From assembly GCA_003542295.1 (NCBI GenBank), contig DPKX01000103.1, positions 1 to 9,220 of the forward strand: a stretch of 9,220 nucleotides of DNA, given 5' to 3'. How positions within the stretch are numbered: position 1 is the first letter of the stretch; each line of letters begins with the position of its first letter. This stretch comes from Candidatus Atribacter hydrocarboniphilus. Its GTDB lineage: Bacteria; Atribacterota; Atribacteria; Atribacterales; Atribacteraceae. Below the pieces are notes generated by a model. It had not been told where the DNA came from. It made no database searches and saw nothing but the letters and a program-made list of their open reading frames with translations. This document shows positions 1 through 6,632 of this stretch, piece by piece. The position numbers were made by a program, and so were the translations under genes.

Positions 1-116
1 ACCAATGGCCCAGTAATAAATTGCGGCAAGCCAAGCAATTGGATAACCAAGGTGAGAGCAAAAAGGACTGCTGTTCGGCTCACCCATCGAATCATCGATT
101 GAGAGGTGCTTTTCAT
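1..116 (-). CDS. Putative ECF-transporter S-component-like membrane protein, 5' fragment
   Basis: Only the first 38 codons are inside the window; the gene continues past position 1. The start is the ATG at 116-114, 6 bp after the kinase stop codon, with GAGGAG at 135-130 inside the kinase's last codons. The peptide has a short polar, basic N-terminus (MKSTSQSMIRWVSR), then a hydrophobic helix (residues 16-29) ending in a GLPQFITGPL segment. From memory, a first helix followed by G-L-P-Q-x-x-T-G-P-L is typical of small integral membrane S components of energy-coupling factor (ECF) transporters, which bind a vitamin or other small solute and share an ATPase module. Family assignment rests on this short segment and the substrate cannot be told. 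Its position directly after a sugar-type kinase suggests, as inference only, that uptake and phosphorylation of one solute are linked. Confidence 0.55.
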   Translation of the reverse strand, partial: MKSTSQSMIRWVSRTAVLFALTLVIQLLGLPQFITGPL

Positions 117-122
117 TTTTTT

Positions 123-1613
123 TTATTTTCTCCTCTTGGATTGGATTATTTTCATTTTCTCATTTAGGTGACGAATGTCATCCCGTAACTCTAAATATAA
201 TCGATACCAGGGAAGAAGACTCTCCCTTAATTCAGGATCCGGCTCATAGATTTTTGCTAAATGAAAGGTTTTCCGATAGGCATCTTCCGGTTCATTATAC
301 AACCCCACCGCCATTCCAGCTAGGATTGCTGCTCCTTTACAACTTCCTTCTTTGTCTTGGGGAACTAAAATTTTTTCATTTAACACTGCTGACTTGACCT
401 TCATCCAAAAATCGTTCTGAGTGCCTCCCCCGACATTGGTTACTCGTTCAACTTTAATATTTAAGTTTTGCGCCATAATATCCCACAAATCCTTATATTC
501 AAAGCCTAAACTGATGATCAAGGATTTAGTTAAGTCAGCTTTCTCCATCTGCCCTTCCAAATTTATAAAAGCGCCGCGTGCCCCATCATAATCAGCCCCC
601 AGGAGATATGGAAAAAAAAGACTAACTTCTTTGGGAACCTCTTGGGACATCTCTTTAAGATATTGATAATTTTCGTTAACCAGTTTTAAAAACCATTCCA
701 AAGAATATCCACCGCTGTAAATCCCACTCATTCCATAATATCGTTCTGGTATAGCATGATGTCCCCAACTAAAAGAACGTTTAAGCTGGGAAAGATTGAT
801 TTGAGGGATGCCATCTAAAGCCATAGTCAGATTTTCAGTAGTTCCGGTTGAAATAAGAACCTGACCCTGCTTAAATACTCCCACTGCGACTGCTGCGCAC
901 AAATGGTCATGCCCGCCGGTAACTACTTGAAGGTTCTCCGGCAATCCGGTAAAACCAGCGATATCCTTTTTTATCATATCTAATATAATTCCCGATGGGG
1001 TGAGATGTGGCATCTTCTCAAGAGGCACTCCGATGATCCTCAGCAACTCTTGAGACCACAGTCTATTTTGTTGGTCATAAAACATGGTTCGTGAAGCCAA
1101 AGAATAGTCAAAAGAAAGCACTCCAGAAAGAGCAGCCAAAACATATCCTGACATCGAAGTCCAATAACGAACTGATTGAAAAATCTCTGGTTCAAATTTT
1201 TTATGCCATAAGAGTTTATATAATGAGTATTTTGATTGAGGTGACAAACCGGTTAATCGATAGATATTATCACTTTTGATGGTATCTTTCATTTCTTGAA
1301 AAATGGTATCAGTTCGAGTGTCAAACCAGGCCGGACTTTTGGTAATCGGTTGAAGGGACTTATCCAAACCAACCATCACTTCAGCAAAGCTTGATATGCT
1401 CAGGGCAACGACTTCTTTTTTTGCACCAGATGAAAAACTTTTTAAGTTTTCCAACAAAACGTTCAAAACTTCCTGAGGCTGGTAACATCCACCATATTCA
1501 TCACTTATAAACGGGGTGGGAAACGCCCTTTCTTCGACAATATCTCCATTTTCTGTAAAAATAATGATCTTGGTGTTAGTCGTTCCAATATCAATTCCTA
1601 ACAAGCAGGCCAT
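123..1613 (-). CDS. FGGY-family carbohydrate kinase (xylulokinase-like, substrate unknown)
   Basis: ATP-dependent cytoplasmic sugar or polyol kinase of the FGGY family (COG1070 type), 496 residues, the usual length. The reading frame runs further upstream, but the start chosen is the ATG at 1613-1611: it has GGAGGAG just before it, and MACLLGIDIGTTNTK is the normal family N-terminus, whereas a longer start would run into rnfB. Visible motifs: phosphate-1 loop DIGTTNTK (residues 8-15), WFDTR (96-100), GGHDH (233-237, Asp236 being the likely catalytic base), STGTTE (255-260), a PYLLGADYDGARG substrate/linker segment (335-347), GGGTQ (395-399) and GAAILAG (427-433) of the second nucleotide-binding lobe. 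All core motifs are intact, so it should be active. The family covers xylulose, ribulose, rhamnulose, fuculose, glycerol and erythritol kinases, and I cannot choose among them. It starts 44 bp after rnfB and is probably on the same transcript; a link with electron transport is not obvious. Confidence 0.9.
   Translation of the reverse strand: MACLLGIDIGTTNTKIIIFTENGDIVEERAFPTPFISDEYGGCYQPQEVLNVLLENLKSFSSGAKKEVVALSISSFAEVMVGLDKSLQPITKSPAWFDTRTDTIFQEMKDTIKSDNIYRLTGLSPQSKYSLYKLLWHKKFEPEIFQSVRYWTSMSGYVLAALSGVLSFDYSLASRTMFYDQQNRLWSQELLRIIGVPLEKMPHLTPSGIILDMIKKDIAGFTGLPENLQVVTGGHDHLCAAVAVGVFKQGQVLISTGTTENLTMALDGIPQINLSQLKRSFSWGHHAIPERYYGMSGIYSGGYSLEWFLKLVNENYQYLKEMSQEVPKEVSLFFPYLLGADYDGARGAFINLEGQMEKADLTKSLIISLGFEYKDLWDIMAQNLNIKVERVTNVGGGTQNDFWMKVKSAVLNEKILVPQDKEGSCKGAAILAGMAVGLYNEPEDAYRKTFHLAKIYEPDPELRESLLPWYRLYLELRDDIRHLNEKMKIIQSKRRK
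130..137 (-). promoter_or_regulatory. Ribosome binding site for the ECF-like gene, inside the kinase 3' end
   Basis: Read on the minus strand, AAGAGGAG (137-130) lies in the codons for the last residues of the kinase (Lys-Arg-Arg) and 13 bases upstream of the ATG at 116. The intervening stretch includes the kinase TAA stop and an A-run. The spacing is longer than usual. Because the site is covered by ribosomes finishing the kinase, the two genes are probably translationally coupled. Confidence 0.6.
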
Positions 1614-1616
1614 TTT

Positions 1617-1623
1617 CTCCTCC
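1617..1623 (-). promoter_or_regulatory. Ribosome binding site that fixes the kinase start
   Basis: GGAGGAG on the minus strand, three bases before the ATG at 1613 (five bases counted from GGAGG). This supports the internal Met over the upstream in-frame ATG at 1772, which has no family-like sequence after it and lies inside rnfB. Confidence 0.8.
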
Positions 1624-1657
1624 AGTTCCCCAAAATTTCGAAAAAAGAACTTAAATT

Positions 1658-2503
1658 TTATGAATTCAAGACTGAAGAAAGAGTTTCTTCGGCATCCTTT
1701 CGATCCTTGGACATCAGATGAAGAATACAATGGGTGGGACATTTTTCCACACACAAACCACATAACGTACATTTTTCCTGATCAATCTGGATCACTCCAT
1801 CCTGGAAGTGAATGGCTTGAACCGGACAGGTTTTCACACAAAGTTGGCATTTTATGCATCCCTTACTGCAAACCCGCCGTACTTCCTTTCCACTAGCTGG
1901 AGAAGAACATGCTAATCGAACTTGTTCTCTTCCTGGAACTAAGACTAAAACCTTGCGTGGACACTCCTCAACGCATTTTCCACAACCAGTACATTCTTCC
2001 CAATCAATTATTGGAAGACCGGTTTCAGGATTGATATGAATAGCATCAAAGGGACAAATTTTCTCACAGGTGCCCAATCCCAAGCAACCACTAATACAAC
2101 CTATATGAGATACGCCTAAAACCGCTGCTGCTCGACAATCATCAATTCCTTGGTAAGCACCTAACTCTTGAACTGTTCCTTTCCCACCTTGACAGACCAA
2201 CATTGCCTTTTTGGTTTCTAAATTTCCAGTGGTTTTTCCAGTAAGCTTAGCGATTTCAGTCCACACTTTTACACCACCAACCGGACAGGCATTCACTGGA
2301 GCATCTTCATTGACAATTTTTTCTGCTAACCCGGAACAACCAGGATATCCACAGGCACCACAATTGGCACCAGGCAAAATCTCCTCGATCTTTTTTATTA
2401 AAGGGTTGGTATGTACAGCAAATTTTTGGGCGAACCAAGCCAGCATATATCCAAAAGCTACCCCTAAAATTCCAATCAAAACCGTCGGCAAAAGAATCGA
2501 CAT
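1658..2503 (-). CDS. rnfB: Rnf complex iron-sulfur subunit RnfB
   Basis: RnfB is the membrane-anchored multi-cluster protein thought to accept electrons from reduced ferredoxin and pass them into the Rnf complex. The 281-residue product has an N-terminal membrane helix (about residues 4-25), then a C-x2-C-x4-C-x16-C four-cysteine domain (Cys48, 51, 56, 73; GANCGACGYPGC). A cysteine-rich middle follows (Cys104, 123, 136, 140, 146, 150), then three classical ferredoxin motifs C-x2-C-x2-C-x3-C-P: Cys171-181, Cys216-226 and Cys245-255. Length and cysteine content match the long clostridial-type RnfB, which carries more clusters than the proteobacterial form. The ATG at 2503 is preceded by AGGAGG (2517-2512) at 8 bases, directly after the rnfA stop. 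It is the last gene of the C-D-G-E-A-B set. Nothing is missing or broken. Confidence 0.97.
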   Translation of the reverse strand: MSILLPTVLIGILGVAFGYMLAWFAQKFAVHTNPLIKKIEEILPGANCGACGYPGCSGLAEKIVNEDAPVNACPVGGVKVWTEIAKLTGKTTGNLETKKAMLVCQGGKGTVQELGAYQGIDDCRAAAVLGVSHIGCISGCLGLGTCEKICPFDAIHINPETGLPIIDWEECTGCGKCVEECPRKVLVLVPGREQVRLACSSPASGKEVRRVCSKGCIKCQLCVKTCPVQAIHFQDGVIQIDQEKCTLCGLCVEKCPTHCILHLMSKDRKDAEETLSSVLNS

Positions 2504-2517
2504 TTCAGCATCCTCCT

Positions 2518-3108
2518 CTACTTAATCAAACCTTTAAACCCAATAAAAGCAATGGCAAGGAGAGCGGTAACAATAAACGCCATTGGATAACCCCGGTAAA
2601 AATTCGGTACTTTTGCATATCGCAATTTTTCCCGAATACCAGCTAACAAAACGGTGGCAACTGTAAAACCAAGAGCAACACTAATGCTATAGATGACCAC
2701 CTGCAGAAGATTGTAATTATAATCAATACCAAAAAAAGTAACTGCTAATATCGCACAATTGGTGGTTATTAAAGGGAGATAAATCCCCATGGCTCGATAA
2801 AGGTTAGGCAGGTTTTTTTTCAGTAATATTTCGACCAGTTGTACCAATACTGCAATAACTAAAATAAAAACCATAATTCGTAAATATTCAAGTCGGAGAG
2901 GAATAAAAATATAATTCCAAAGACCCCAGGTTACAATGGATGAAAGCACCATAACAAAAGCAACCGCCATCCCCATGCCAAGTGAATTGGAGATATTAGT
3001 CGACATACCGATATAGGGACACAATCCAATATATCTGGCTAAAAGGATATTTTCGATAAAAGCAGCGCTGATAATAATTTTAAAGAGGTCAACAAAGGTT
3101 ACGCTCAT
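2518..3108 (-). CDS. rnfA: Rnf complex membrane subunit RnfA
   Basis: RnfA is an integral membrane subunit, homologous to NqrE, which pairs with RnfE in inverted topology to form the ion-translocating core. The 196-residue product is almost wholly hydrophobic with about six helices. Cys30 in GLCPYIG and Cys118 in TTNCAI match the positions that, in the Nqr/Rnf families, bind an intramembrane [2Fe-2S] cluster together with two cysteines of RnfE; both are present. The ATG at 3108 overlaps the rnfE stop by 4 bp (ATGA), with AAGGAGGA (3123-3116) seven bases upstream, so translation is coupled to rnfE. The TAG stop sits directly beside the rnfB ribosome binding site. Length is normal for the family. 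Confidence 0.97.
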   Translation of the reverse strand: MSVTFVDLFKIIISAAFIENILLARYIGLCPYIGMSTNISNSLGMGMAVAFVMVLSSIVTWGLWNYIFIPLRLEYLRIMVFILVIAVLVQLVEILLKKNLPNLYRAMGIYLPLITTNCAILAVTFFGIDYNYNLLQVVIYSISVALGFTVATVLLAGIREKLRYAKVPNFYRGYPMAFIVTALLAIAFIGFKGLIK

Positions 3109-3704
3109 TTATTCGTCCTCCTTGATACATGGTTGAGTACCCCGATGTAAATGCCAATCAGGAGGAAAGCTCCTGGAGGAAGAATCATAAACATCATGTT
3201 TTGATACGTTTCGGGCAAAAGAGGAATAGAGAGGATTGAGCCATATCCAAATAACTCACGAACCACTCCGATTGCAGTAATAACCAGTGTATATCCGATT
3301 CCCATTCCCAAAGCATCGGCTATCGATGGGAGGAGTGGCTTTCTGGAGGCAAAAGCTTCAGCACGTGCCATAATAATGCAATTGACTACAATTAAGGGAA
3401 TAAAAACTCCCATGGCTTTGGATAAAGATGGTAGATAGGCTTTCATAACCAAATCGACAATGGTGGTAAAAGTTGAAATGACTACAATAAAAATTGGAAT
3501 TCTAACCTGATCAGGGATTCCTTTTCGTAAAAGAGAAATGACTATACTAGAACAGGTCAACACAAAAATGACTGCAGCCCCCATGGCAAGGCAGTTTTCG
3601 ACTTTTACTGAAACTGCCAAGACCGAACAAAGCCCTATCATGAGACGTAAAACTGGGTTTTCCCCGATTATCCCGTTTTTAAAATAAAACCAAAACTGTT
3701 TCAT
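3105..3704 (-). CDS. rnfE: Rnf complex membrane subunit RnfE
   Basis: RnfE is the NqrD homologue and membrane partner of RnfA. The 199-residue product has about six hydrophobic helices. An ENPVLRLMIGLC segment near the N-terminus, FIPLIVVNCIIMARAEAFA in the middle (about 101-119) and LPPGAFLLIG near the C-terminus are family hallmarks. Cys26 and Cys109 are the expected ligands for the [2Fe-2S] cluster shared with RnfA. The residue after Cys26 is Ser (GLCSVLAV), where RnfE proteins usually have Pro; Ser is what NqrD has. The ATG at 3704 overlaps the rnfG stop by 4 bp (ATGA) and has a strong AAAGGAGG (3719-3712) at 7 bases. The assignment to Rnf rather than Nqr rests on the neighbouring rnfC and rnfB. 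Confidence 0.96.
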   Translation of the reverse strand: MKQFWFYFKNGIIGENPVLRLMIGLCSVLAVSVKVENCLAMGAAVIFVLTCSSIVISLLRKGIPDQVRIPIFIVVISTFTTIVDLVMKAYLPSLSKAMGVFIPLIVVNCIIMARAEAFASRKPLLPSIADALGMGIGYTLVITAIGVVRELFGYGSILSIPLLPETYQNMMFMILPPGAFLLIGIYIGVLNHVSRRTNK

Positions 3705-4270
3705 TGATCGGCCTCCTTTCCCAACTCCGTCAAAACACCTTGGCAGGCTTGAATAACCGCTCGCGAAGAAATTGTTGCACCAGACAAAGCTTGAATATCG
3801 CGATTGAGTTCGAAAGAATCAGTTAATGGCTTATTTTGAAATTGTTCTTGAAAATGTGAACTGGTGATTTCTGAACCCAAGCCTGGAGTTTCTTGGTGTT
3901 CTAAGACTCTCATTCCAACCATGGTGTTGGTTTGAGTAGATATCGCAATCAATAATACGATCTGACCACCATATCCCTTGGAACCTACCCGATATACTTT
4001 TCCAATTTTTTGGTCTCCTCGGTAAGCTTGATACTGATCGATGATGGTAAAGCCCTGGTTTTCTGTCTCAGAACTTACCTCCCGATCAGATGCCTCCTCC
4101 AACTCAAAACGATCGGCTATTGGATAAACTATTTTCAAGGAATCCTCAAGTTCTTTTAAGCTATTTATCGCAATCGCTTTTTGTGTAACCTGATTGACAG
4201 CTGCCAAGGAAGCAGCCGCAATAGCACATACAATTGCCAAGGTAAGAGAAATTTTCAATTGTGGTTTCAT
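3701..4270 (-). CDS. rnfG: Rnf complex flavoprotein subunit RnfG
   Basis: RnfG carries a covalently bound FMN on a domain outside the cytoplasmic membrane and transfers electrons within the complex. The 189-residue product has one N-terminal membrane helix (about residues 7-25), then a soluble FMN-binding domain with GYGGQI (99-104), HQETPGLGSEI (125-135) and the attachment motif SGATISS (163-169), where Thr166 should be the acceptor. The Asp six residues before the acceptor in the usual D-x-x-[ST]-G-A-T rule is Gln160 here; I recall Gln at this place in clostridial RnfG too, so function is probably intact. The ATG at 4270 overlaps the rnfD stop (ATGA). Its ribosome binding site (GGGGTGA, 4284-4278) is weaker than those of its neighbours, so coupling to rnfD translation may matter. 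No apbE flavin-transferase gene is visible here. Confidence 0.96.
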   Translation of the reverse strand: MKPQLKISLTLAIVCAIAAASLAAVNQVTQKAIAINSLKELEDSLKIVYPIADRFELEEASDREVSSETENQGFTIIDQYQAYRGDQKIGKVYRVGSKGYGGQIVLLIAISTQTNTMVGMRVLEHQETPGLGSEITSSHFQEQFQNKPLTDSFELNRDIQALSGATISSRAVIQACQGVLTELGKEADQ

Positions 4271-5262
4271 GATTGCTTCACCCCAAAACGTCTTGGTAAT
4301 AATTTATCCAGAAGTGGAACAACTGCGTTCATGACTAAAATCCCGAAAGTTACTCCTTCGGGATAACCACCTAAAATTCGAATAATACAGGTAATTGCAC
4401 CCGCACCAAAGCCAAATATGATTCTCCCCTTAAACGAGAGAGGAGAGGTGGTATAGTCATTGGCCATAAAGCAATCCCCGATAACCGCCCCTCCGGCAAA
4501 GAGATGATAGATGGGATTTTGACCGGTGATGAGGGCAATACAGGACAAGCCAAAAAGAAAAAAGAGCGGAACATCCCATTTTACAATTCCTAATCCCAAC
4601 AGCAAGAAATAACCAATGAGAAGAAGTAAAACCGAAGTTTCGCCGATACTTCCAGGAACGGTACCAACAAAAAGCCGCCAGAGAAGACGGGGCTCAAATT
4701 GAGATAGGACTTGAAATCCGTATTCCTTCGTTAAGGTTAATGCTGTTGGGGTGGTAACCGCATCAACTCCCTGGGGCATGGTGGCTAACCCTTGATCAAT
4801 CGTGGGAAAAGCAAAGGGAGCCTTGGCATACCATGAAGTCATAACTTTTGGCCATGATATGAGCAGAACTGCGCGACCAACCAAAGCTGGATTGAAAATA
4901 TTTTGACCCAATCCCCCAAACATCTGCTTTCCTAAAATTATCGCTATTCCTCCTCCAGCAATAGCTATCCAAAATGGTGAACCAGGGGGAAGAGATAATC
5001 CAAGCAGAAGACCAGTTACCAAGGCACTGCCATCCCGAATGGTCACTGGTTTTTTAAAAATTTTACAATCAAGCCACTCGAAAAAAAGACAGCTTAAAAT
5101 ACAAATTATAAGAGGGGGAAGAGTTAACTTAGGACCAAAAAAATAAATACCCCAAATTGTTGCAGGTATCAAAGCCACAACGACCATAAACATAATTTTC
5201 GGAACGGAAACCGGGCTTTTCAAATGTGGTGCAGGGGTTTGAAAAAAACGCAGTTCTGCCAT
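4267..5262 (-). CDS. rnfD: Rnf complex membrane flavoprotein subunit RnfD
   Basis: RnfD is the NqrB-related integral membrane subunit, normally holding a covalent FMN and involved in ion transport. The 331-residue product has about nine or ten hydrophobic segments. Family hallmarks are RDGSALVTGLLLGLSLP (76-92), GKQMFGGLGQNIFNPALVGR (111-130), FMANDYTTSP (265-274) and GGYPEGVTFGILVMN (298-312). The expected flavin-attachment segment reads D167-A-V-T-T-P-T173-A-L: Ala and Pro appear exchanged relative to the common D-A-V-T-T-A-T-P-L, so the acceptor Thr173 follows Pro instead of Ala. This is the one unusual feature. The ATG at 5262 lies 2 bp after the rnfC stop, and its AGGAGG is within the last codons of rnfC. 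Confidence 0.96.
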   Translation of the reverse strand: MAELRFFQTPAPHLKSPVSVPKIMFMVVVALIPATIWGIYFFGPKLTLPPLIICILSCLFFEWLDCKIFKKPVTIRDGSALVTGLLLGLSLPPGSPFWIAIAGGGIAIILGKQMFGGLGQNIFNPALVGRAVLLISWPKVMTSWYAKAPFAFPTIDQGLATMPQGVDAVTTPTALTLTKEYGFQVLSQFEPRLLWRLFVGTVPGSIGETSVLLLLIGYFLLLGLGIVKWDVPLFFLFGLSCIALITGQNPIYHLFAGGAVIGDCFMANDYTTSPLSFKGRIIFGFGAGAITCIIRILGGYPEGVTFGILVMNAVVPLLDKLLPRRFGVKQS

Positions 5263-5264
5263 CT

Positions 5265-6596
5265 TTATTTCCCTCCTTTTTTTGCCCGAAGAAGAATCTC
5301 TGCTTTTGCAATTTTAATGTAATGGGTTATCGGTATACCGGCGGGACAGACGTAAGAACAACTCCCACACTCTATGCAATCAAGAGCTCTTTGTTTTTTT
5401 GCTTCCTCAAAATCACCATGTTCAGCATATCGAACTAAATCGGTTGGTAAGAGATACATTGGACAGTGATCAACACACTGTCCACAGCGTATACAAGAAT
5501 ACTCTTCTTTTGTAATATTTTTTCTCAAAAAAACAAACCCAGAGGTTCCCTTTACGACTGGCACTTCCAAGGTAACCTGGGCAATGCCAGTCATCGGTCC
5601 TCCCATAATAGTCTTTTCAGGGGACACCTGAAACCCCCCACAATAATTGACCAAATCCAATAAACGTGCACCAATTGGAACATCAAGATTCTCTTGGTTA
5701 GTTAAAGAATCTCCGGTTAAGGTAATGACTCTTTCAATTAATGGAATCCCCTCTTGGGCATTTCGTCCAATTGCCCAAGCAGTTTGTACATTACTCACCA
5801 CCACTTGAACATCAAGAGGTAAACCTCCCGGTGGTACCTCTTTCCCTAATATGGTTAAGATTAAATGTTTTTCTGAACCTTGAGGATACAAAACAGGAAG
5901 GGGGGAAACCTGGGTGGGAAGCGGAATATTGTGAATACTCCCGGTTATTTTTTCTATACAGTCTGGCTTATTTTTTTCAATACCAAATATAATTTTTTGA
6001 GCTCCACAAGCCCGAGCTAAAAGGTAAGCACCGGACAAAATGAAATCAGTCCGTTCCATCATGACCCGGTGATCACAGGTAATAAAAGGTTCGCACTCTG
6101 CTCCGTTGATAAGCAGAGTATCAATTTTCTTTCCTGAAGGAGGGCTCACTTTGACGTGAGTTGGGAAAGCCGCACCTCCTAAACCAACAAATCCACCTTC
6201 CCGTATCCAATTTTGGATACTTTTCGGATCCATTCCTTCCATTTCTTCTTGAGATAAAACCCCATTTATTTCATCATCTTGAGAACCATTATTTTCGATA
6301 ACTATGGCTCCAAACTTTCCTCTAGTTGGATGCGGCCATTCTTCAATTCCTAAAACTTTTCCAGCAATAGGAGAATGAAGAGGTGCGGTAACAAAAGCGT
6401 CAACATCGGCTATTTTCTGACCTCTTTTAACCATATCACCTTTTTTCACTAATGGTTGCAGCGGAGTCCCAGTATGTTGAAGAAGGGGAAGGTAAACTTT
6501 CTCGGGAGAAGGAAACTTTTTAATTGGCTTTTGTGCCGTCAATTCCTTAAATGTAGGAGGATGAATACCCCCATGAAACAATTTGCCTATCATCAT
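5265..6596 (-). CDS. rnfC: Rnf complex NAD(H)-binding subunit RnfC
   Basis: RnfC is the cytoplasmic, membrane-associated subunit where NAD+ is reduced; it binds FMN and two [4Fe-4S] clusters. From the chosen start the product has 443 residues. Motifs in order: GGIHPP (9-14); a lipoyl/biotin-like segment near PLHSPIAGKV (72-81); the nucleotide-binding loop FVGLGGAAFPTHVK (136-149); NGAECEPFITCDHRVM (164-179); and two ferredoxin motifs, Cys368-371-374-378 and Cys407-410-413-417. It lacks the long Ala/Lys-rich C-terminal tail of gammaproteobacterial RnfC, as expected for the clostridial form. An in-frame ATG at 6608 exists, but its codons form the GGAGGAA ribosome binding site, so the start is the ATG at 6596 or the next one at 6593. 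It heads the rnf set, 36 bp after accC. Confidence 0.96.
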   Translation of the reverse strand: MMIGKLFHGGIHPPTFKELTAQKPIKKFPSPEKVYLPLLQHTGTPLQPLVKKGDMVKRGQKIADVDAFVTAPLHSPIAGKVLGIEEWPHPTRGKFGAIVIENNGSQDDEINGVLSQEEMEGMDPKSIQNWIREGGFVGLGGAAFPTHVKVSPPSGKKIDTLLINGAECEPFITCDHRVMMERTDFILSGAYLLARACGAQKIIFGIEKNKPDCIEKITGSIHNIPLPTQVSPLPVLYPQGSEKHLILTILGKEVPPGGLPLDVQVVVSNVQTAWAIGRNAQEGIPLIERVITLTGDSLTNQENLDVPIGARLLDLVNYCGGFQVSPEKTIMGGPMTGIAQVTLEVPVVKGTSGFVFLRKNITKEEYSCIRCGQCVDHCPMYLLPTDLVRYAEHGDFEEAKKQRALDCIECGSCSYVCPAGIPITHYIKIAKAEILLRAKKGGK

Positions 6597-6599
6597 TTC

Positions 6600-6606
6600 T
6601 TCCTCC
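6600..6606 (-). promoter_or_regulatory. Ribosome binding site that decides the rnfC start
   Basis: GGAGGAA on the minus strand begins at the G of the upstream ATG (6608-6606). Counted from GGAGG, it lies 5 bases before the ATG at 6596 and 8 before the ATG at 6593. A start at 6608 would leave no ribosome binding site, so that longer form (four extra residues, MEEE) is unlikely. Confidence 0.75.
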
Positions 6607-6632
6607 ATATTAACAGTGAAAAAATTTATCGA

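Noticed and set aside
1632..1659. Inverted repeat AAAATTT/AAATTTT between rnfB and the kinase
   Set aside because: The stem is seven A/T pairs with a 14-base loop and is too weak for a terminator; such repeats are expected by chance in AT-rich gaps.
1614..1772. N-terminal extension of the kinase to the ATG at 1772
   Set aside because: It would overlap rnfB by over 100 bp and adds 53 residues without family similarity, while the ATG at 1613 has a good ribosome binding site.
1516..1896. Plus-strand open frame of 126 codons
   Set aside because: It is antisense to the kinase and rnfB, both of which have full motif support; it has no recognisable family sequence.
5268..5285. A7 run followed by GGAGGG at the end of rnfC as a frameshift signal
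   Set aside because: It is four codons before the rnfC stop and the GGAGG is simply the rnfD ribosome binding site; a shift would have no evident product.
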